Notes: a model not told the origin generated them from the letters alone. Shown: positions 11,217 to 20,750, counted from the first letter of the stretch. The stretch: 64,000 nucleotides of DNA from Pseudomonas sp. (GCF_030684895.1 NZ_JAUXXP010000039.1:21947-85946), one strand, 5' to 3'. Numbers and translations: made by a program.

Positions 11217-11290
11217 CGTAGGGTGGATCACGCTTTATCGATCCACCAGGGTGGCTGCAAGGTGGATGTAAAAACGACATCCACCCTACG
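11217..11290. repeat. Imperfect inverted-repeat intergenic element
   Basis: Perfect 12-bp outer arms CGTAGGGTGGAT / ATCCACCCTACG with internal GGTGGATGT...ACATCCACC; between ubiC and ubiA. Confidence 0.7.
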
Positions 11291-11840
11291 GCGTGTCGAG
11301 CTCGGCGGCCTGCCAGAATTCGGGGAGGAACACCTCGGCCACCAGCACCCCCAGTGCACCACGGCTAAAGCACGAGCGGCGTGCCCACAGGCGCTCGCTG
11401 CAGGCGTCTGCTGGCAGCCACTGCGCCGGGTAGCGGCATACCTGCAGTTCGCCACGGTCAAAGGCGCGGTCACTGAACAGCAACTCACCCAGCGAGCGGC
11501 TGCCGAGTTGCTCCAGCGCCAGGCCGGAGCCTTCCAGGGCGCTGCGCGCCGCCACGCTGCGGGCGAATACCCAGGGCTGGCCGTGACCGCGTAGGTACAC
11601 CTCGCGCACCCAGCCCTGGCTGCCGCTGACTACGCCCAGCGCGTTGCACTCATCGCTGCGCAGGCGCTGCCAGCCTTCATGCAGCGGGGTGACGCTGAAG
11701 CCATCGGCTGACAGCGCGGTCAGACGCCGCGTCAGCGAATCCTCATTGAATAGCCAATCGCGCACCGCAGCAGTGGGCGCAGGGTGCAGTTGGTTGGCGG
11801 TCAGCCAGCGCGGCGGATGAGCGAGAGCGGCGTGGGGCAC
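11286..11840 (-). CDS. ubiC: Chorismate--pyruvate lyase UbiC
   Basis: 184 aa; W...REVYLRG...PWVFARSV...G.RSLGELLF motifs; next to ubiA. Confidence 0.9.
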   Translation of the reverse strand: MPHAALAHPPRWLTANQLHPAPTAAVRDWLFNEDSLTRRLTALSADGFSVTPLHEGWQRLRSDECNALGVVSGSQGWVREVYLRGHGQPWVFARSVAARSALEGSGLALEQLGSRSLGELLFSDRAFDRGELQVCRYPAQWLPADACSERLWARRSCFSRGALGVLVAEVFLPEFWQAAELDTP

Positions 11841-12055
11841 GGGCAGGTTTCACCGTAGGCAGAGGCGCGCGAGTCTAACATGGGCCTTGGGCCCGGACAG
11901 GTAGCAGCAGGCGCGGCGATTGGCCGCTACGCCGGGCAGAACCCGACTTTGGTTGGCCTCTATGGCGCGCTATTCATCGCCCGGCGGCTTGGCGCCCCTG
12001 CACATATGCGGTAGTTTCCCCGGCGCAATAGCCGTGTGATCCGCCTGAGGTAGTT

Positions 12056-12223
12056 ATGAAGAAGTGGCAATGTGTAGTCTGTGGACTGATTTACGACGAG
12101 AGCCAAGGCTGGCCTGATGAGGGCATCGCCGCCGGTACGCTCTGGCAGGATGTCCCGGAAGACTGGCTGTGCCCCGACTGTGGCGTGGGCAAGCTTGATT
12201 TTGAAATGATCGAAATCGGTTGA
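12056..12223 (+). CDS. rubA: Rubredoxin
   Basis: 55 aa [55 protein letters not shown]; two CxxC motifs. Confidence 0.95.
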   Translation: MKKWQCVVCGLIYDESQGWPDEGIAAGTLWQDVPEDWLCPDCGVGKLDFEMIEIG

Positions 12224-12240
12224 GTCCAGGCTGTGACAAG

Positions 12241-12264
12241 CGGCGACCCAAGGGTCGCCGTTTT
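12241..12264 (+). terminator. Rho-independent terminator after the first rubredoxin
   Basis: CGGCGACCC-AA-GGGTCGCCG followed by TTTT. Confidence 0.7.
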
Positions 12265-12322
12265 GTTTAGCGAGTGCGCATACTGAATACCCCGAATGAG
12301 CTGAATAAGCGCCGAGGTGTTT

Positions 12323-12490
12323 ATGCGCAAGTGGCAGTGTGTGGTGTGCGGTTTTATCTATGACGAAGCCCTCGGCCTGCCCGATGAAGGCATCGCCCCT
12401 GGCACGGCCTGGGAAGATATTCCCGCCGATTGGCTGTGCCCCGATTGCGGCGTCGGCAAGATGGATTTCGAGATGATCGAGATCGCCTGA
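12323..12490 (+). CDS. rubA: Rubredoxin (second copy)
   Basis: 55 aa [55 protein letters not shown]. Confidence 0.95.
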   Translation: MRKWQCVVCGFIYDEALGLPDEGIAPGTAWEDIPADWLCPDCGVGKMDFEMIEIA

Positions 12491-12553
12491 GCCGCGTCAG
12501 CCCTGAAATCTATTACGGCCGCCGCAGTGCGCGGCCTGTGTGAGGAATGCAGC

Positions 12554-13702
12554 ATGAGCGCACCTGTCGTCATCGTCGGCACCGGCCTGGCCGGCTACAA
12601 CCTGGCCCGTGAGTTTCGCAAGCTGGACAGCGAAACCCCGCTGCTACTGATCACCGCCGACGACGGTCGCTCGTACTCCAAACCCATGCTGTCCACCGGC
12701 TTTGCCAAGAACAAGGACGCCGATGGCCTGAGCATGGCCGAGCCGGGCGCCATGGCCGAGCAGCTCAAGGCGGAAGTACGCACCCACACCCGCATCAGCG
12801 GCATCGATGCGGGCCACAAGCAGCTGTGGATCGGTGAAGAGGCCGTGCCCTATCGCGACCTGGTGCTGGGCTGGGGCGCCGAGGTGATTCGTGTGCCGGT
12901 CGAAGGTGATGCCGATGATGCGATCTTCTCGATCAACGACCTGGAAGATTACGCGCGCTTTCGCACGGCGGCGGCCGGCAAGCAGCGCGTCCTGCTGTTG
13001 GGCGCCGGGCTGATCGGTTGTGAGTTTGCCAACGACCTGAGCCTGGGTGGCTATCAGGTCGAGCTGGTCGCACCCTGCGAACAGGTGATGCCAGGCTTGC
13101 TGCATCCGGCTGCCGCCGCTGCAGTTCAAGCTGGTCTGGAAGGGTTGGGCGCGCGCTTTCACCTCGGCCCGGTGCTGGCCAGCCTGAATCACCAAGGCGA
13201 TGTGTTGGAAGCGCACTTGTCCGACGGCACGCTGATCGAGTGTGACTTGGTGCTGTCTGCCGTAGGGCTGCGTCCGCGTATCGAGCTGGCGGCTGCGGCC
13301 GGGCTGGCGGTCAACCGTGGGGTGGTGGTCGACCGCCAGCTGCGCACCTCCCACGCCAATATCTACGCCCTGGGTGACTGCGCCGAGGTTGACGGGATCA
13401 ACCTGCTCTACGTCATGCCGCTGATGACCAGCGCGCGTGCCCTGGCGCAAACCCTGGCCGGCACCCCGACGGCGGTGAGCTACGGGCCGATGCCGGTCAC
13501 GGTAAAAACCCCGGTCTGCCCGCTGGTGGTTTCGCCGCCACCACGCGGCCTGCAAGGCGAGTGGAGCGTGGAGGGCAGCGGCGCCGATATCAAGGCGCTG
13601 TGCCATGACAGCAGTGGCGCGCTGCTCGGTTATGCGCTGACCGGTACGGCCGTGCAGGATAAATTGGCCCTGAATAAGCTGCTGCCTGCGCTTTTGGCCT
13701 GA
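12554..13702 (+). CDS. rubB: Rubredoxin--NAD(+) reductase
   Basis: FAD motif [24 protein letters not shown] motif [29 protein letters not shown]; follows two rubredoxins. Confidence 0.92.
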   Translation: MSAPVVIVGTGLAGYNLAREFRKLDSETPLLLITADDGRSYSKPMLSTGFAKNKDADGLSMAEPGAMAEQLKAEVRTHTRISGIDAGHKQLWIGEEAVPYRDLVLGWGAEVIRVPVEGDADDAIFSINDLEDYARFRTAAAGKQRVLLLGAGLIGCEFANDLSLGGYQVELVAPCEQVMPGLLHPAAAAAVQAGLEGLGARFHLGPVLASLNHQGDVLEAHLSDGTLIECDLVLSAVGLRPRIELAAAAGLAVNRGVVVDRQLRTSHANIYALGDCAEVDGINLLYVMPLMTSARALAQTLAGTPTAVSYGPMPVTVKTPVCPLVVSPPPRGLQGEWSVEGSGADIKALCHDSSGALLGYALTGTAVQDKLALNKLLPALLA

Positions 13703-13888
13703 ATGGCGGGCGTTCTGTCGGATATGCCACAAAATTGCCTGGTTTAACTGTCGGACAAGACTGGCGCAGGGCCCAATGGCATGCCATCCTCCCTCAGTCT
13801 GCCGCAGCCTAGAGCTGTTGCGGCGCCTTGGTATCTGCTCGCGCAGAGCAGCCCGGACACAACAACAAAAAACCGTAAAGAGGCATTT

Positions 13889-14161
13889 ATGCGTAAACCG
13901 GAACTCGCCGCCGCTATCGCCGATAAGGCGGATCTGACTAAAGATCAGGCAAACCGTGTACTTAACGCGGTACTCGAAGAAATCACCAACGCACTGAACC
14001 GCAAGGACAGCGTCACCCTGGTGGGCTTCGGTACTTTCGTGCAACGCCATCGCGGTGCTCGCACCGGTAAAAACCCGCAAACCGGCGAGCCGGTAAAGAT
14101 CAAGGCCAGCAACACCGTCGCCTTCAAACCGGGCAAGTCCCTGAAAGATGCTGTAAATTAA
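13889..14161 (+). CDS. hupA: HU-family DNA-binding protein
   Basis: 90 aa MRKPELAAAIADKADLTKDQANRVLNAVLEEIT...GFGTFVQRHRGARTGKNPQTGEPVKIKASNTVAFKPGKSLKDAVN. Confidence 0.95.
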   Translation: MRKPELAAAIADKADLTKDQANRVLNAVLEEITNALNRKDSVTLVGFGTFVQRHRGARTGKNPQTGEPVKIKASNTVAFKPGKSLKDAVN

Positions 14162-14168
14162 ACACAGA

Positions 14169-14374
14169 GCGTTTCATTTTCTGTGGATAAGTTCTGCAAA
14201 GCCCCGTAATTCGGGGCTTTGCGCTATCCGAGGTAAGTGAAATTATCGAAACGGTGTTTCATTAAATACTCAAAAGAAAAAGTGATCGCATTGAAGCAGT
14301 AGCGTTTCATTATTGACGCCCATTTAGCCTGTCTATAGGCTTCCGTGCTCGTGAAAAAAGCGCGGTGTTTCATT
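14169..14374 (+). repeat. Four copies of GTTTCATT in two alternating flavours at the left end of the island
   Basis: GTTTCATT at 14171, 14256, 14304 and 14367. Copies 1 and 3 share AGCGTTTCATT; copies 2 and 4 share CGGTGTTTCATT. Copy 2 lies in an inverted repeat GAAAC-GGT-GTTTC (14248-14260). Confidence 0.75.
14196..14222 (+). terminator. Stem-loop terminator downstream of HU gene
   Basis: GCAAAGCCCCGTAATTCGGGGCTTTGC. Confidence 0.65.
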
Positions 14375-15591
14375 TGAAGAATTCAGTCTTTTCGCTCACT
14401 ACCGTCGTCTTCGATAAATTGGGCGGTATAAAACTAAAGCTAGTAACTGAAAGTAGTCAGGTTGATATATTTGCCGGCGCGTATGCTTTGCAACGATTCG
14501 ACAATGGTTCGAAGCCAAATACCATACGAGTTGATCAGAGCTCAATTCTGATCCTGTATCGGTTCTGTGAAATTCAAAAAATAGATTTGATTGAGCGCAT
14601 CGCAAATCTTAATCCGCTTACTATCGGTGAAATTGAGTCTTTCTCATCGTATTGCGGCTTTGCTCAACAGAGCGGCGAGCAGGTTAATCCGAATTGGTAT
14701 GGTGCCCGCATGCGAGGTGCTAAAAAATTTATAGATTACCTGTGGCTGTTCTATGAGGGACGGTGCGCTCGAAACTTAGAGCAACTCAAAATTGCTAAGC
14801 GTTCGTATGAGAGGATGACTGCCGGCTTCAAGTTGTATATGAAAGCCCCTTACAGGGGCGATAAAAAAGACAGGGTCGGCCTTACTCCTGCACTTCAGGC
14901 TAAATTCATTGCAATTATTGACCCTGATGAGAGCAATAATTTAAATCCTTGGAAGATTTATAAGGTGCGATGGAGAAATTATATTCTCCTGCTTCTATTG
15001 ATGTTGGGCGGAAATCGTAAAGGTGAGACGTTGTTGTTGAAGCTGAACAATTTCCAGCTTACAGGAATGCGAAAGTATTACGACATCGTCAAGAACAAAG
15101 ATGTGATTGATTATCCTCGCGCTGAGTCCCCCTCAGTTAAAACACTCGGCCGGCAGGTGGTGTTGCATGATCAACTGGCCGCATTAGTTGAACACTACAT
15201 TGTGAATGTCAGAAAAGAATTCATCGGCTGGCAGTCAACAAGCTATGTCTTCCTGTCTTACCGGGATGGGCGTCCTCTTTCAGTGCAGACTCCTAATTCA
15301 ATCCTGAATGAACTTATAAAACAATATCCAGAATTTGTGGGTCTTCTCAGCCCCCATCGCCTTCGCAATACGTTTCATGATCTTTTGAATCAGGCACTGG
15401 ATAGAAAATTTAAGGGTGAAAGTGGTTTAAGTCGTAAGGTTTTAAAAGCACCTATTCAGGAGGCGGCAGGCGGTTGGGCTAAGAATAGTAATATGCCTGA
15501 GCATTATGCTAAAGGATCGATACAAGCCAAAGTAGCTGAGTTACAAGCCCTACTCCAGCAAGAAGCCCTTAAGCCACAACTGGTTGATTAA
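14365..15591 (+). CDS. ginA: Tyrosine recombinase GinA-like (GInt operon gene 1)
   Basis: 408 aa; C-terminal tyrosine recombinase signature: R (LGGNRKGETLLLKL), HRLRNTFHD, GGWAKNS, EHYAKGS. First of four contiguous genes. Confidence 0.85.
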   Translation: MFHLKNSVFSLTTVVFDKLGGIKLKLVTESSQVDIFAGAYALQRFDNGSKPNTIRVDQSSILILYRFCEIQKIDLIERIANLNPLTIGEIESFSSYCGFAQQSGEQVNPNWYGARMRGAKKFIDYLWLFYEGRCARNLEQLKIAKRSYERMTAGFKLYMKAPYRGDKKDRVGLTPALQAKFIAIIDPDESNNLNPWKIYKVRWRNYILLLLLMLGGNRKGETLLLKLNNFQLTGMRKYYDIVKNKDVIDYPRAESPSVKTLGRQVVLHDQLAALVEHYIVNVRKEFIGWQSTSYVFLSYRDGRPLSVQTPNSILNELIKQYPEFVGLLSPHRLRNTFHDLLNQALDRKFKGESGLSRKVLKAPIQEAAGGWAKNSNMPEHYAKGSIQAKVAELQALLQQEALKPQLVD

Positions 15592-17196
15592 ATGAAAGAA
15601 CTCCATAGTCAGAGGGTGTTGTCCGGCAACGATGAACTTTCAGATTTTTTGCCGGGAGGCACTTTTGTAAAAAGTCGATTGGGCTATGACATCGAATTAT
15701 TTGATGAGTATGGTGGCTTTCGGTCTGCAATAAAACTGCCGGATGATACGGGTGAGTTTGTTTATCTTACATCACAGTATCTTAATCTGTTGGATTTTGA
15801 GTTAAGTGAGATTGCGAGGAGTTATCTAAGATATATCTTGGAGAGATATCATGCTTCAACTGTTAGAATTAAATATAAGTTTCTTGATTTGTTTGCCCGT
15901 GAGATGTCCAAAGGAGTTCATATCAACGACTTCTTGGAAAATATTTCTGTGCTTGAAAATAAAGAAAAGGCAGCATATATCTCTGCTTGTAAGGAATTTT
16001 TGAAGTTTCTATTGCTTTGCGGCTATGAAGATCTTTCACTTGAAGTGTATGAGGATTTCCATAAACTTCGAAATTATTCAGGTAAAGAAAATGCCTATTT
16101 AGCTCTATTTGTAATGGATGATGCCAGAGGGCCATTTACTAGAGAGGAAGTTTCCGTACTGTCAGGTCAGGTTAATAACCAGGCACTTCCGTTGGAATTT
16201 CGCTTGGTGTTAGATCTGTGTTTGTGTTTTGGGTTGAGACCAATACAAATTTCTTTATTGAAAAGAAAAGATTTTATTAAAGATAGTAGGAGCGGATTGT
16301 ATTATCTTAACGTGCCGCGCGTGAAGCAAGATTCGCGCAATCGGCGAGTTCAATTCAGCTCTCGAATACTCACGGAAAGAACTGCAAGTCTTATTCAGTC
16401 TTACATAGATTCTGCAAAAAATCCCGATGGTATTGATCCTGCAGAGCTACCACTTTTTATTAACTCAAAATCGATAAATTTAGAACGAGACGGAAATACC
16501 TTAGGAAGTCACTACTGGGAAGATGCAGAGCGGTTGTCAAGTGACTATTTCTCAGATGAGTCAAAGCGGGCCATACTCTACCAAAAGTCGAGTGGCAAAA
16601 TTAATTATATCCTTTGGGGAAATGAACATAGGCTGCCATTTTCCCCTCGTACCGGAAAGAAATTCAGTTTGTGTGCATATAGATTTCGTTACACGGTTGG
16701 CACGCAAGCAGTAATGTCCGGTTGTTCGCCAGAAGAGCTTGCCGATTTACTCGATCACAATGATACGAATAGCATTAAACACTACTTCAGATTCACTCAT
16801 GAAATGTGGGAGATTCTAGAAAATGCTACGTTGAGTCGCATTGAACAGAAGCAATTCACAGCTGCTTGGATGAGAGAAGGTGACCTTGTAAATAATATAT
16901 ATAGTCACGTATGTGAACCAAGAAATTTCAATGTCATAGGAAAGTGTGCGTCTCAATCTATATGCTTCGAGGAGCCGGCGGTATCTTGCTATTCGTGTGA
17001 CAGATTTTGTCCTAATAAAGATGTTGTAGCACATGAAAGTGCTTTGGAGGGTTTGGTAGAGCGAAAAGATCGCTTGCTAACCGTCAGCACCGCTAATGTA
17101 GTTTCAGTTATAGACCAGGCCATAGCTGGTTGCCGTGCTGCAATCGCCTACTCTGAAGGGCAGGACGTGGTTCTAATTAATGTGAAGGAAGTCTGA
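15592..17196 (+). CDS. ginB: Tyrosine recombinase GinB-like (GInt operon gene 2)
   Basis: 534 aa; LCFGLRPIQISLL (R1), YRFRYTVGTQ (xRxxR box), LLDHNDTNSIKHYFRF (H and Y); C-terminal Cys cluster CASQSICFEEPAVSCYSCDRFC. Starts directly after the ginA stop. Confidence 0.85.
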   Translation: MKELHSQRVLSGNDELSDFLPGGTFVKSRLGYDIELFDEYGGFRSAIKLPDDTGEFVYLTSQYLNLLDFELSEIARSYLRYILERYHASTVRIKYKFLDLFAREMSKGVHINDFLENISVLENKEKAAYISACKEFLKFLLLCGYEDLSLEVYEDFHKLRNYSGKENAYLALFVMDDARGPFTREEVSVLSGQVNNQALPLEFRLVLDLCLCFGLRPIQISLLKRKDFIKDSRSGLYYLNVPRVKQDSRNRRVQFSSRILTERTASLIQSYIDSAKNPDGIDPAELPLFINSKSINLERDGNTLGSHYWEDAERLSSDYFSDESKRAILYQKSSGKINYILWGNEHRLPFSPRTGKKFSLCAYRFRYTVGTQAVMSGCSPEELADLLDHNDTNSIKHYFRFTHEMWEILENATLSRIEQKQFTAAWMREGDLVNNIYSHVCEPRNFNVIGKCASQSICFEEPAVSCYSCDRFCPNKDVVAHESALEGLVERKDRLLTVSTANVVSVIDQAIAGCRAAIAYSEGQDVVLINVKEV

Positions 17197-19854
17197 GTGC
17201 AAAATATAATGGCACAGGATATTTTGCATGAGGAGCTTCGGATTAAGCTAAACCGCCTTGCCAGCAAAGCCGAGGAGAGATTCTCAAAACTCAGTTGTTT
17301 CAATGGGTCAAAGTGGGAGGATCTCTCCTGGTTATATAACGGAAGGCATAATGTTTATTTGCTGGCTCGCGGAGAAACTAATGCAGAGTTAATGCTACTT
17401 AATAAGGTCTTCTTGGTAAGTTATCTCTGGGACAGAAGGGCGGACCACAAGGTGGTATCAGCTGGTCGCGTTATGGACTTATCGGCTGCGGTAAAGTATA
17501 TGGCTGCTCAGGGTGTTGTTAACCTTAGAGGGCTTGATCAATCTTCCTACATGACAACGTTTAAATATATTCAAACACGCTATAAATCACCTGCTAGTGC
17601 ATGTAGATCGCTAAATTATTTTATCAGATTCATCTTTAATTCTTCCTTGACCGTTAGCAATTTTGACCTCATCGGTACGCAGGATCTTCAAGAGAAAGAT
17701 AAGTATGGCCGTGTTGCCCTTGGAGATAAACTGCCGCTTCCAGAATTGGTCAAAGCAATCATAGCGTTGAAGTGGGCAGTGCAAGACCAGTGGGATGGCA
17801 GCTTTCGTGCTCAGATGGATATGTTGTCGGTTCTGACTCAGGCATTTCAATATGGATTAGGCCTAAGAATCGGGGAGGTTCTGCGGTTACCTAAGAACTG
17901 CTTAGTTACAATAAACAGTGAGTTATATTGTCGAGTATGGACAGAAAAAGGTGCGGAGCCAATCGCCAGGTATGTCCCTACTATCTGGAGAGCCGCCCTC
18001 TGTGAAGCGGTTCTCCGAATTGATGCCATCTGCGAACCCTACAGAAAAAGGGCTTTGAGCATTGAAGATGGTTCCTATGCCGAGACTCTCGATTATCGCT
18101 TTCAGGGAAGAACAGAAGCAATTGATCGGCATATTGAGTCTACCCTAAACTGTCTATCTAAGAAAATAGAGTCTAATGTTTCAGCGTCTGAAAGACAGTT
18201 GCGCCTCCTGAAGTATCTGCCGGATGAAGAACTTGTTGAGCTCAAGAATTTGCGTGAGTACTTACCATTTGCCTCGAATTCGCACGACTCTACTTCACTC
18301 CTTAAATTCTACAAAAAAAACGGATTTAAGATAACTTCAAAATCACTCGGAAAGGTAAAGTGCGTTTATTATGTACGAGGATCTGATGTTAAGCAGCGAC
18401 TTGCTCAATTGATAGAGTTTCGCCGCAATATTGTTTTATATTCTGAGTTTTTTGAGGTGCTCCATAAACGACCACCTGCAGGAAGTCGGTCTAAGGATGT
18501 ACACGCTCTAAAAGATAGGTTGCAGTCGCAAAGCCTGGCTTCTTTGGAAGCCTTTGTCTTGACGGGGGAGTCGTGTCTTTATGGTGCGAGGATAGTATAT
18601 CTTAGTCGTGACGATGCAGTTGCCGCAATAAGAAATATTGTCAGTGGTGGGTATGATTATCGCGCTTACATTCCGATATTAGATGCTGAGGAACTTTATC
18701 CAGAGCTGTTCAACCAGAAGACCATGACCTACATTGCTAATGCAAATGCGGCTGGGTTCTACTCGTTTCTTAGAGTCTCGGAAGAACGAATCAATTTTTA
18801 TAGGCCAGTCGCGAAAAGCAATAGAGTTAAGCATTCTGCCGTATCTGGGTTCTTGGTTGAACAGGCCAGCATTAAAAGTGCCGTTGTAGATGCTTTTGTA
18901 TCAGTTAATACAAAAGTTAAGTCAGAACTAATCCAGGGAATTAAAGAGGAACTTCTAGCGGATGGAGTAGAGATTGGTTCGGCTACATTTGGGATAAATC
19001 AAAAAGTCTCTGATTATTTATTTGTTGTCCCAAGCAATCTTGGCGGTGTGTATAACGAACACATTCCATCTATCCTTGGCTATTTTTCTGTTCTATATGC
19101 GATAAAACCAGCTAAGCAGGGGCAGTCAGCGTTTGTCCGTTACGGTGTTGTAGCCAATGAAGAGATTGTAAGTACGTTTCAGACCCACAAGGGACGACAT
19201 TGGCAAACTAATTCACTTTTTCGGGCGGGCTTGGCTGCAAGTATTGTGAATAAGTGGATGGGAAGATCTGATAGTCAAGGTGATCATTACGATCATCAGA
19301 CTGCTAAAGAACGTGCTGAGAAAGTCGGTGAGCTTATGCTCTCTGAGCAGTCCCGCTTTATTGGTGATCTGGCGAATAAGGTCAAGGCTTGGACTGACAA
19401 TGATATTCCGACCCAGAATGTGCAGACCTTTTTGACTGATATGCTGCAAACCGTACATTACGGTCCGCTTGGGCATTGTTTTCGTGATATTAATTTGAAG
19501 CCCTGCGAATTTCATCTGAAGTGTCTGACCGGCAATTCAGGAAAAGGCTGTAGAGAGTTCGTTGTAGATCTTTTAGATCCAGTTCAAATAAAGCAAGTCG
19601 AGTCAGAGCGTAATAGATCAGAAATTGAGTTGGCGCGGCTTTTTGAAGCCTTGAATAGACCCGGTATCCCGGTAGAGTCTGTTGAAATGCATATCGAACA
19701 TCAAATGGCGATTTTTAGAAATGCTTCTTATATTTTAGATAATTCTGAGGTGGTGCTTAACGAAATTCAAGTTGAAAAGAGTAAGGACTATCAGCCATTT
19801 AGGACCAATGGCTCTGTTCCAAGCGACTGTGTATTCCAATGTGGAGTAGCTTGA
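17197..19854 (+). CDS. ginC: Large tyrosine recombinase GinC-like (GInt operon gene 3)
   Basis: 885 aa; FQYGLGLRIGEVLRLP (R1), RHWQTNSLFRAGLA, NKWMGRSDSQGDHYDH; Cys-rich tail CFRDINLKPCEFHLKCLTGNSGKGC. GTG start directly after the ginB stop. Confidence 0.85.
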   Translation: MQNIMAQDILHEELRIKLNRLASKAEERFSKLSCFNGSKWEDLSWLYNGRHNVYLLARGETNAELMLLNKVFLVSYLWDRRADHKVVSAGRVMDLSAAVKYMAAQGVVNLRGLDQSSYMTTFKYIQTRYKSPASACRSLNYFIRFIFNSSLTVSNFDLIGTQDLQEKDKYGRVALGDKLPLPELVKAIIALKWAVQDQWDGSFRAQMDMLSVLTQAFQYGLGLRIGEVLRLPKNCLVTINSELYCRVWTEKGAEPIARYVPTIWRAALCEAVLRIDAICEPYRKRALSIEDGSYAETLDYRFQGRTEAIDRHIESTLNCLSKKIESNVSASERQLRLLKYLPDEELVELKNLREYLPFASNSHDSTSLLKFYKKNGFKITSKSLGKVKCVYYVRGSDVKQRLAQLIEFRRNIVLYSEFFEVLHKRPPAGSRSKDVHALKDRLQSQSLASLEAFVLTGESCLYGARIVYLSRDDAVAAIRNIVSGGYDYRAYIPILDAEELYPELFNQKTMTYIANANAAGFYSFLRVSEERINFYRPVAKSNRVKHSAVSGFLVEQASIKSAVVDAFVSVNTKVKSELIQGIKEELLADGVEIGSATFGINQKVSDYLFVVPSNLGGVYNEHIPSILGYFSVLYAIKPAKQGQSAFVRYGVVANEEIVSTFQTHKGRHWQTNSLFRAGLAASIVNKWMGRSDSQGDHYDHQTAKERAEKVGELMLSEQSRFIGDLANKVKAWTDNDIPTQNVQTFLTDMLQTVHYGPLGHCFRDINLKPCEFHLKCLTGNSGKGCREFVVDLLDPVQIKQVESERNRSEIELARLFEALNRPGIPVESVEMHIEHQMAIFRNASYILDNSEVVLNEIQVEKSKDYQPFRTNGSVPSDCVFQCGVA

Positions 19855-20312
19855 TTGTGACTACGTCTACTGAGCAATGGGGTAAAGCTTTTTCGGTATT
19901 GCAACAATTTGAAAGACAGCTGATAGATCCTTCAAACTTTGGGTGGAAGTATATTACCGATAAGTCTGGTGTATCTAAGCCGACCCTTTGGCGAAACAAG
20001 GAATTTGAAAAAGAGTTTCAACGTATTAAGGAAGTTGTCAAAAGTTATGCTCGTGGTGAGAAACAGTTCGATCAAGAGGTTTCACTGAAAGCGGCCAGAG
20101 ATCGTGATCGAGATCACCAGATCGAGGTGCTCAAGGCACAGGTCCAGGAGTTGACGAAGCAATTAAATAGGGAGCGCGAAAGACTCATATACGCCTCTAT
20201 GATTGCTCGCCGTAAGAATATCGATCCTGCGGAATTCTTAGATGAGAGCCCAGTGTTTCGTAAGCCTGCCAAAGGCGGCTCGGTGGTCAAGCTGCCATCA
20301 AAGGGGCACTAG
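19839..20312 (+). CDS. ginD: GinD-like small HTH/coiled-coil protein (GInt operon gene 4)
   Basis: 157 aa overlapping the end of ginC; HTH-like ITDKSGVSKPTLWRNKEFEKEF then coiled-coil IEVLKAQVQELTKQLNRERERL. Confidence 0.75.
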   Translation: MWSSLIVTTSTEQWGKAFSVLQQFERQLIDPSNFGWKYITDKSGVSKPTLWRNKEFEKEFQRIKEVVKSYARGEKQFDQEVSLKAARDRDRDHQIEVLKAQVQELTKQLNRERERLIYASMIARRKNIDPAEFLDESPVFRKPAKGGSVVKLPSKGH

Positions 20313-20324
20313 CCAAGTCGGGTG

Positions 20325-20610
20325 CCATCATCTGGCTTTGTACTGGCATTTAAGGCCAAATAGCTCTTGCTGTACTTTTGCTCCGCGGCCAGCCCCTCAA
20401 TGCCACCCTGTCCTCGAAACCGATGGGGTTGAGCTTCTCATCTCGGTCGATGCGGCGCATAACTAACTACTTGGCGTTGGCGGAGAGATAGAGTTCCGGC
20501 ACCGCAATTCCCGCCGCCCTTGCCGCGGACATACAACGGTACTCGTTTACCGCCAACCTCGATAACTCCTCCTGGCCGCCCTTGATGATCAGGCCAGAGG
20601 TTTTCGAGGC
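20325..20610 (-). pseudogene. Degraded HipA-like kinase fragment
   Basis: Minus strand LIIKGGQEELSRLAVNEYRCMSAARAAGIAVPELYLSANAK-stop-LVMRRIDRDEKLNPIGFEDRVALRG then frameshift to GLAAEQKYSKSYLALNASTKPD; truncated at both ends. Confidence 0.65.
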
Positions 20611-20611
20611 G

Positions 20612-20703
20612 AGACCTGGCACATAGCAGGCTGCCAACCACATAAGTAACCCGAAAATACTGGCCACAATCGGCGGAGGTATCCTGTTTTCCAGTGTTCG
20701 CAT
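20612..20703 (-). pseudogene. 5' fragment of an isoprenylcysteine methyltransferase-like membrane protein fused to the HipA remnant
   Basis: MRTLENRIPPPIVASIFGLLMWLAACYVPGLA resembles an ICMT N-terminus, then runs directly into HipA-like sequence. Confidence 0.45.
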
Positions 20704-20750
20704 AAAAGTGCTCGATAACGCAGCCACAGCGTTTGCGCCAGTCGCTATGT

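Noticed and set aside
12644-14080. 478-aa minus-strand ORF across rubredoxin reductase and HU
   Set aside because: Antisense to two clear genes, with low-complexity Gln/His/Arg/Ala-rich composition typical of spurious high-GC ORFs.
14162-14364. tRNA or tmRNA attachment site at the left end of the island
   Set aside because: No tRNA-like cloverleaf or 3' tRNA fragment seen; the island abuts a protein-coding HU gene.
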